From: Teratosphaeria epicoccoides
Taxonomy: Eukaryota; Ascomycota; Dothideomycetes; Mycosphaerellales; Teratosphaeriaceae
DNA: 64,000 nt
Direction: 5' to 3'
Assembly (NCBI GenBank): GCA_021401465.1
Contig: JADDMT010000055.1
Span: 62,001 to 126,000 of the forward strand
The notes beneath the pieces were generated by a model that did not search any database, was not told the DNA's origin, and saw nothing but the letters and a program-made list of their open reading frames with translations. This document shows, piece by piece, positions 63,519 to 64,000 of this stretch (its first letter is position 1; each line of letters begins with the position of its first letter). A program made the translations under genes and the position numbers.

Positions 63519-63995
63519 TGTCATAAGTATTAGGAGTACTATGAGTTATAGGATCATGAGTGTCTAGAGTACTATGAGTCATAGTATAGTTATAGGAGTA
63601 CTATGAGTTATAAGCATAGTTATAGGAGAAAGGATCTGTCATGTAAGGACAGATCCCTAGATCTATAGGGCTAGTCTACAGATCTACAGGCCTATAGGGG
63701 AGAAGGGATCTGTTATAGGATAACAGACCCTCGGATCTATAGGGTTAGTCTACAGATCTATAGACACGGATCTGTTAGGTCTGTCGACAGATCTAACAGA
63801 GCTACTCTGTCTCTCTTGTATATAGGGATAGCTTTAGGACAAGTAGTTAGGAGCTTCGTGCTTAATCTTAATTTAATCCTCTCTTACTTAGAGGAGAGTT
63901 AGTTACAAGGTTAACTGCTATTGTCGATATTCTTCATAGCTCTGCGAGTCTAACACCTAATCCCCTTCCTGCTATTAGCACCTACCCTTATAACA
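63519..63995 (+). repeat. Element B 3' LTR with internal repeats
   Basis: This 477-bp LTR begins TGTCATAAG and ends CCCTTATAACA. Its first 110 bp hold several GAGTACTATGAGT repeats. An imperfect 59-bp repeat follows at 63,632-63,690 and 63,706-63,763, each with a GGATCTG...CAGATC hairpin and the TATAGGG-TTAGTCTACAGATCT block. Confidence 0.92.
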
Positions 63996-64000
63996 GTTAT
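63996..64000. repeat. Target site duplication of element B, right copy
   Basis: GTTAT follows the LTR and matches 49,991-49,995. The window ends here, so element C should resume next. Confidence 0.85.

Larger units (their letters stand above)
49996..63995 (+). mobile_element. Element B: Ty3/gypsy chromovirus LTR retrotransposon, host of element A
   Basis: B runs TGTCAT...TAACA with a 5-bp target duplication GTTAT on both sides. Its own length, without A and the duplicated 5 bp, is about 7.0 kb. The 5' LTR is split by A into 49,996-50,167 and 57,176-57,480 (172 + 305 = 477 bp), exactly the length of the 3' LTR. Plus-strand coding remnants run gag, protease, RT, RNase H, integrase and chromodomain, all interrupted by TAG/TAA codons. 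A polypurine tract (AAGAGGGGG) lies just before the 3' LTR. The element is dead but structurally complete. Confidence 0.93.

Noticed and set aside
63630..63770. CRISPR-like repeats of AGATCTATAGGG
   Set aside because: The repeats are imperfect, unequally spaced, inside an LTR and in a eukaryotic genome.

Overview
The window reads as nuclear DNA of a filamentous ascomycete (Pezizomycotina, probably a Dothideomycete, though that placement is inferred). Genes are densely packed on both strands with short introns of about 50-90 nt, GT donors, CTGAC/CTAAC branch sites close to the AG, and typical fungal proteins (CSN5, XDJ1, SLY1, LaeA-like methyltransferase, hydrophobin). The last 16.5 kb is retrotransposon DNA decayed by transition mutations in the style of repeat-induced point mutation (RIP). 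No tRNA, rRNA, CRISPR array or bacterial feature was found.

Region 1 (1-34,965) is a housekeeping block: CSN5 (COP9 signalosome isopeptidase), XDJ1-type Hsp40, mitochondrial glutamyl-tRNA synthetase, an LMBR1-family membrane protein, a SIP3/LAM-type BAR-PH-GRAM-VASt sterol-transfer protein, a PNUTS/Ppn1-like PP1 regulator, SLY1 (ER-Golgi SM protein), a PMU1-like histidine phosphatase, a 2OG-Fe(II) dioxygenase, a weak hypothetical gene, an FHL1-like FHA/forkhead factor, an atypical kinase-like protein, an MFS sugar transporter and a LaeA-like methyltransferase. Most neighbours are unrelated in function. Several share head-to-head promoters, and one pair converges with only 32 bp between stop codons.

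Region 2 (about 35,000-47,500) is gene-poor. It holds a glycine-rich small protein, mitochondrial EF-Tu (TUF1) divergent from a 3-hydroxyisobutyryl-CoA hydrolase, and several small intron-containing genes assembled here by hand. These include a convincing eight-cysteine hydrophobin-like protein (46,530-46,973) with a duplicated palindromic TATA cassette upstream, and a 79-residue cysteine-rich secreted candidate (36,592-36,952).

Region 3 (about 47,550-64,000) is a three-level nest of LTR retrotransposons. Element C (plus strand, Ty3/gypsy, open to the right) is interrupted by element B (49,996-63,995, plus strand, target duplication GTTAT). Element A (50,168-57,170, minus strand, same family as B, target duplication ATAGG) sits inside the 5' LTR of B. 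A and B are chromodomain Ty3/gypsy elements lying head to head, so they form an inverted repeat of several kilobases. Both carry, between pol and the 3' LTR, a same-length antisense reading frame whose decayed product shows a Zn2Cys6-like cysteine pattern followed by a coiled-coil-like stretch. This accessory antisense gene is the most unusual feature seen.
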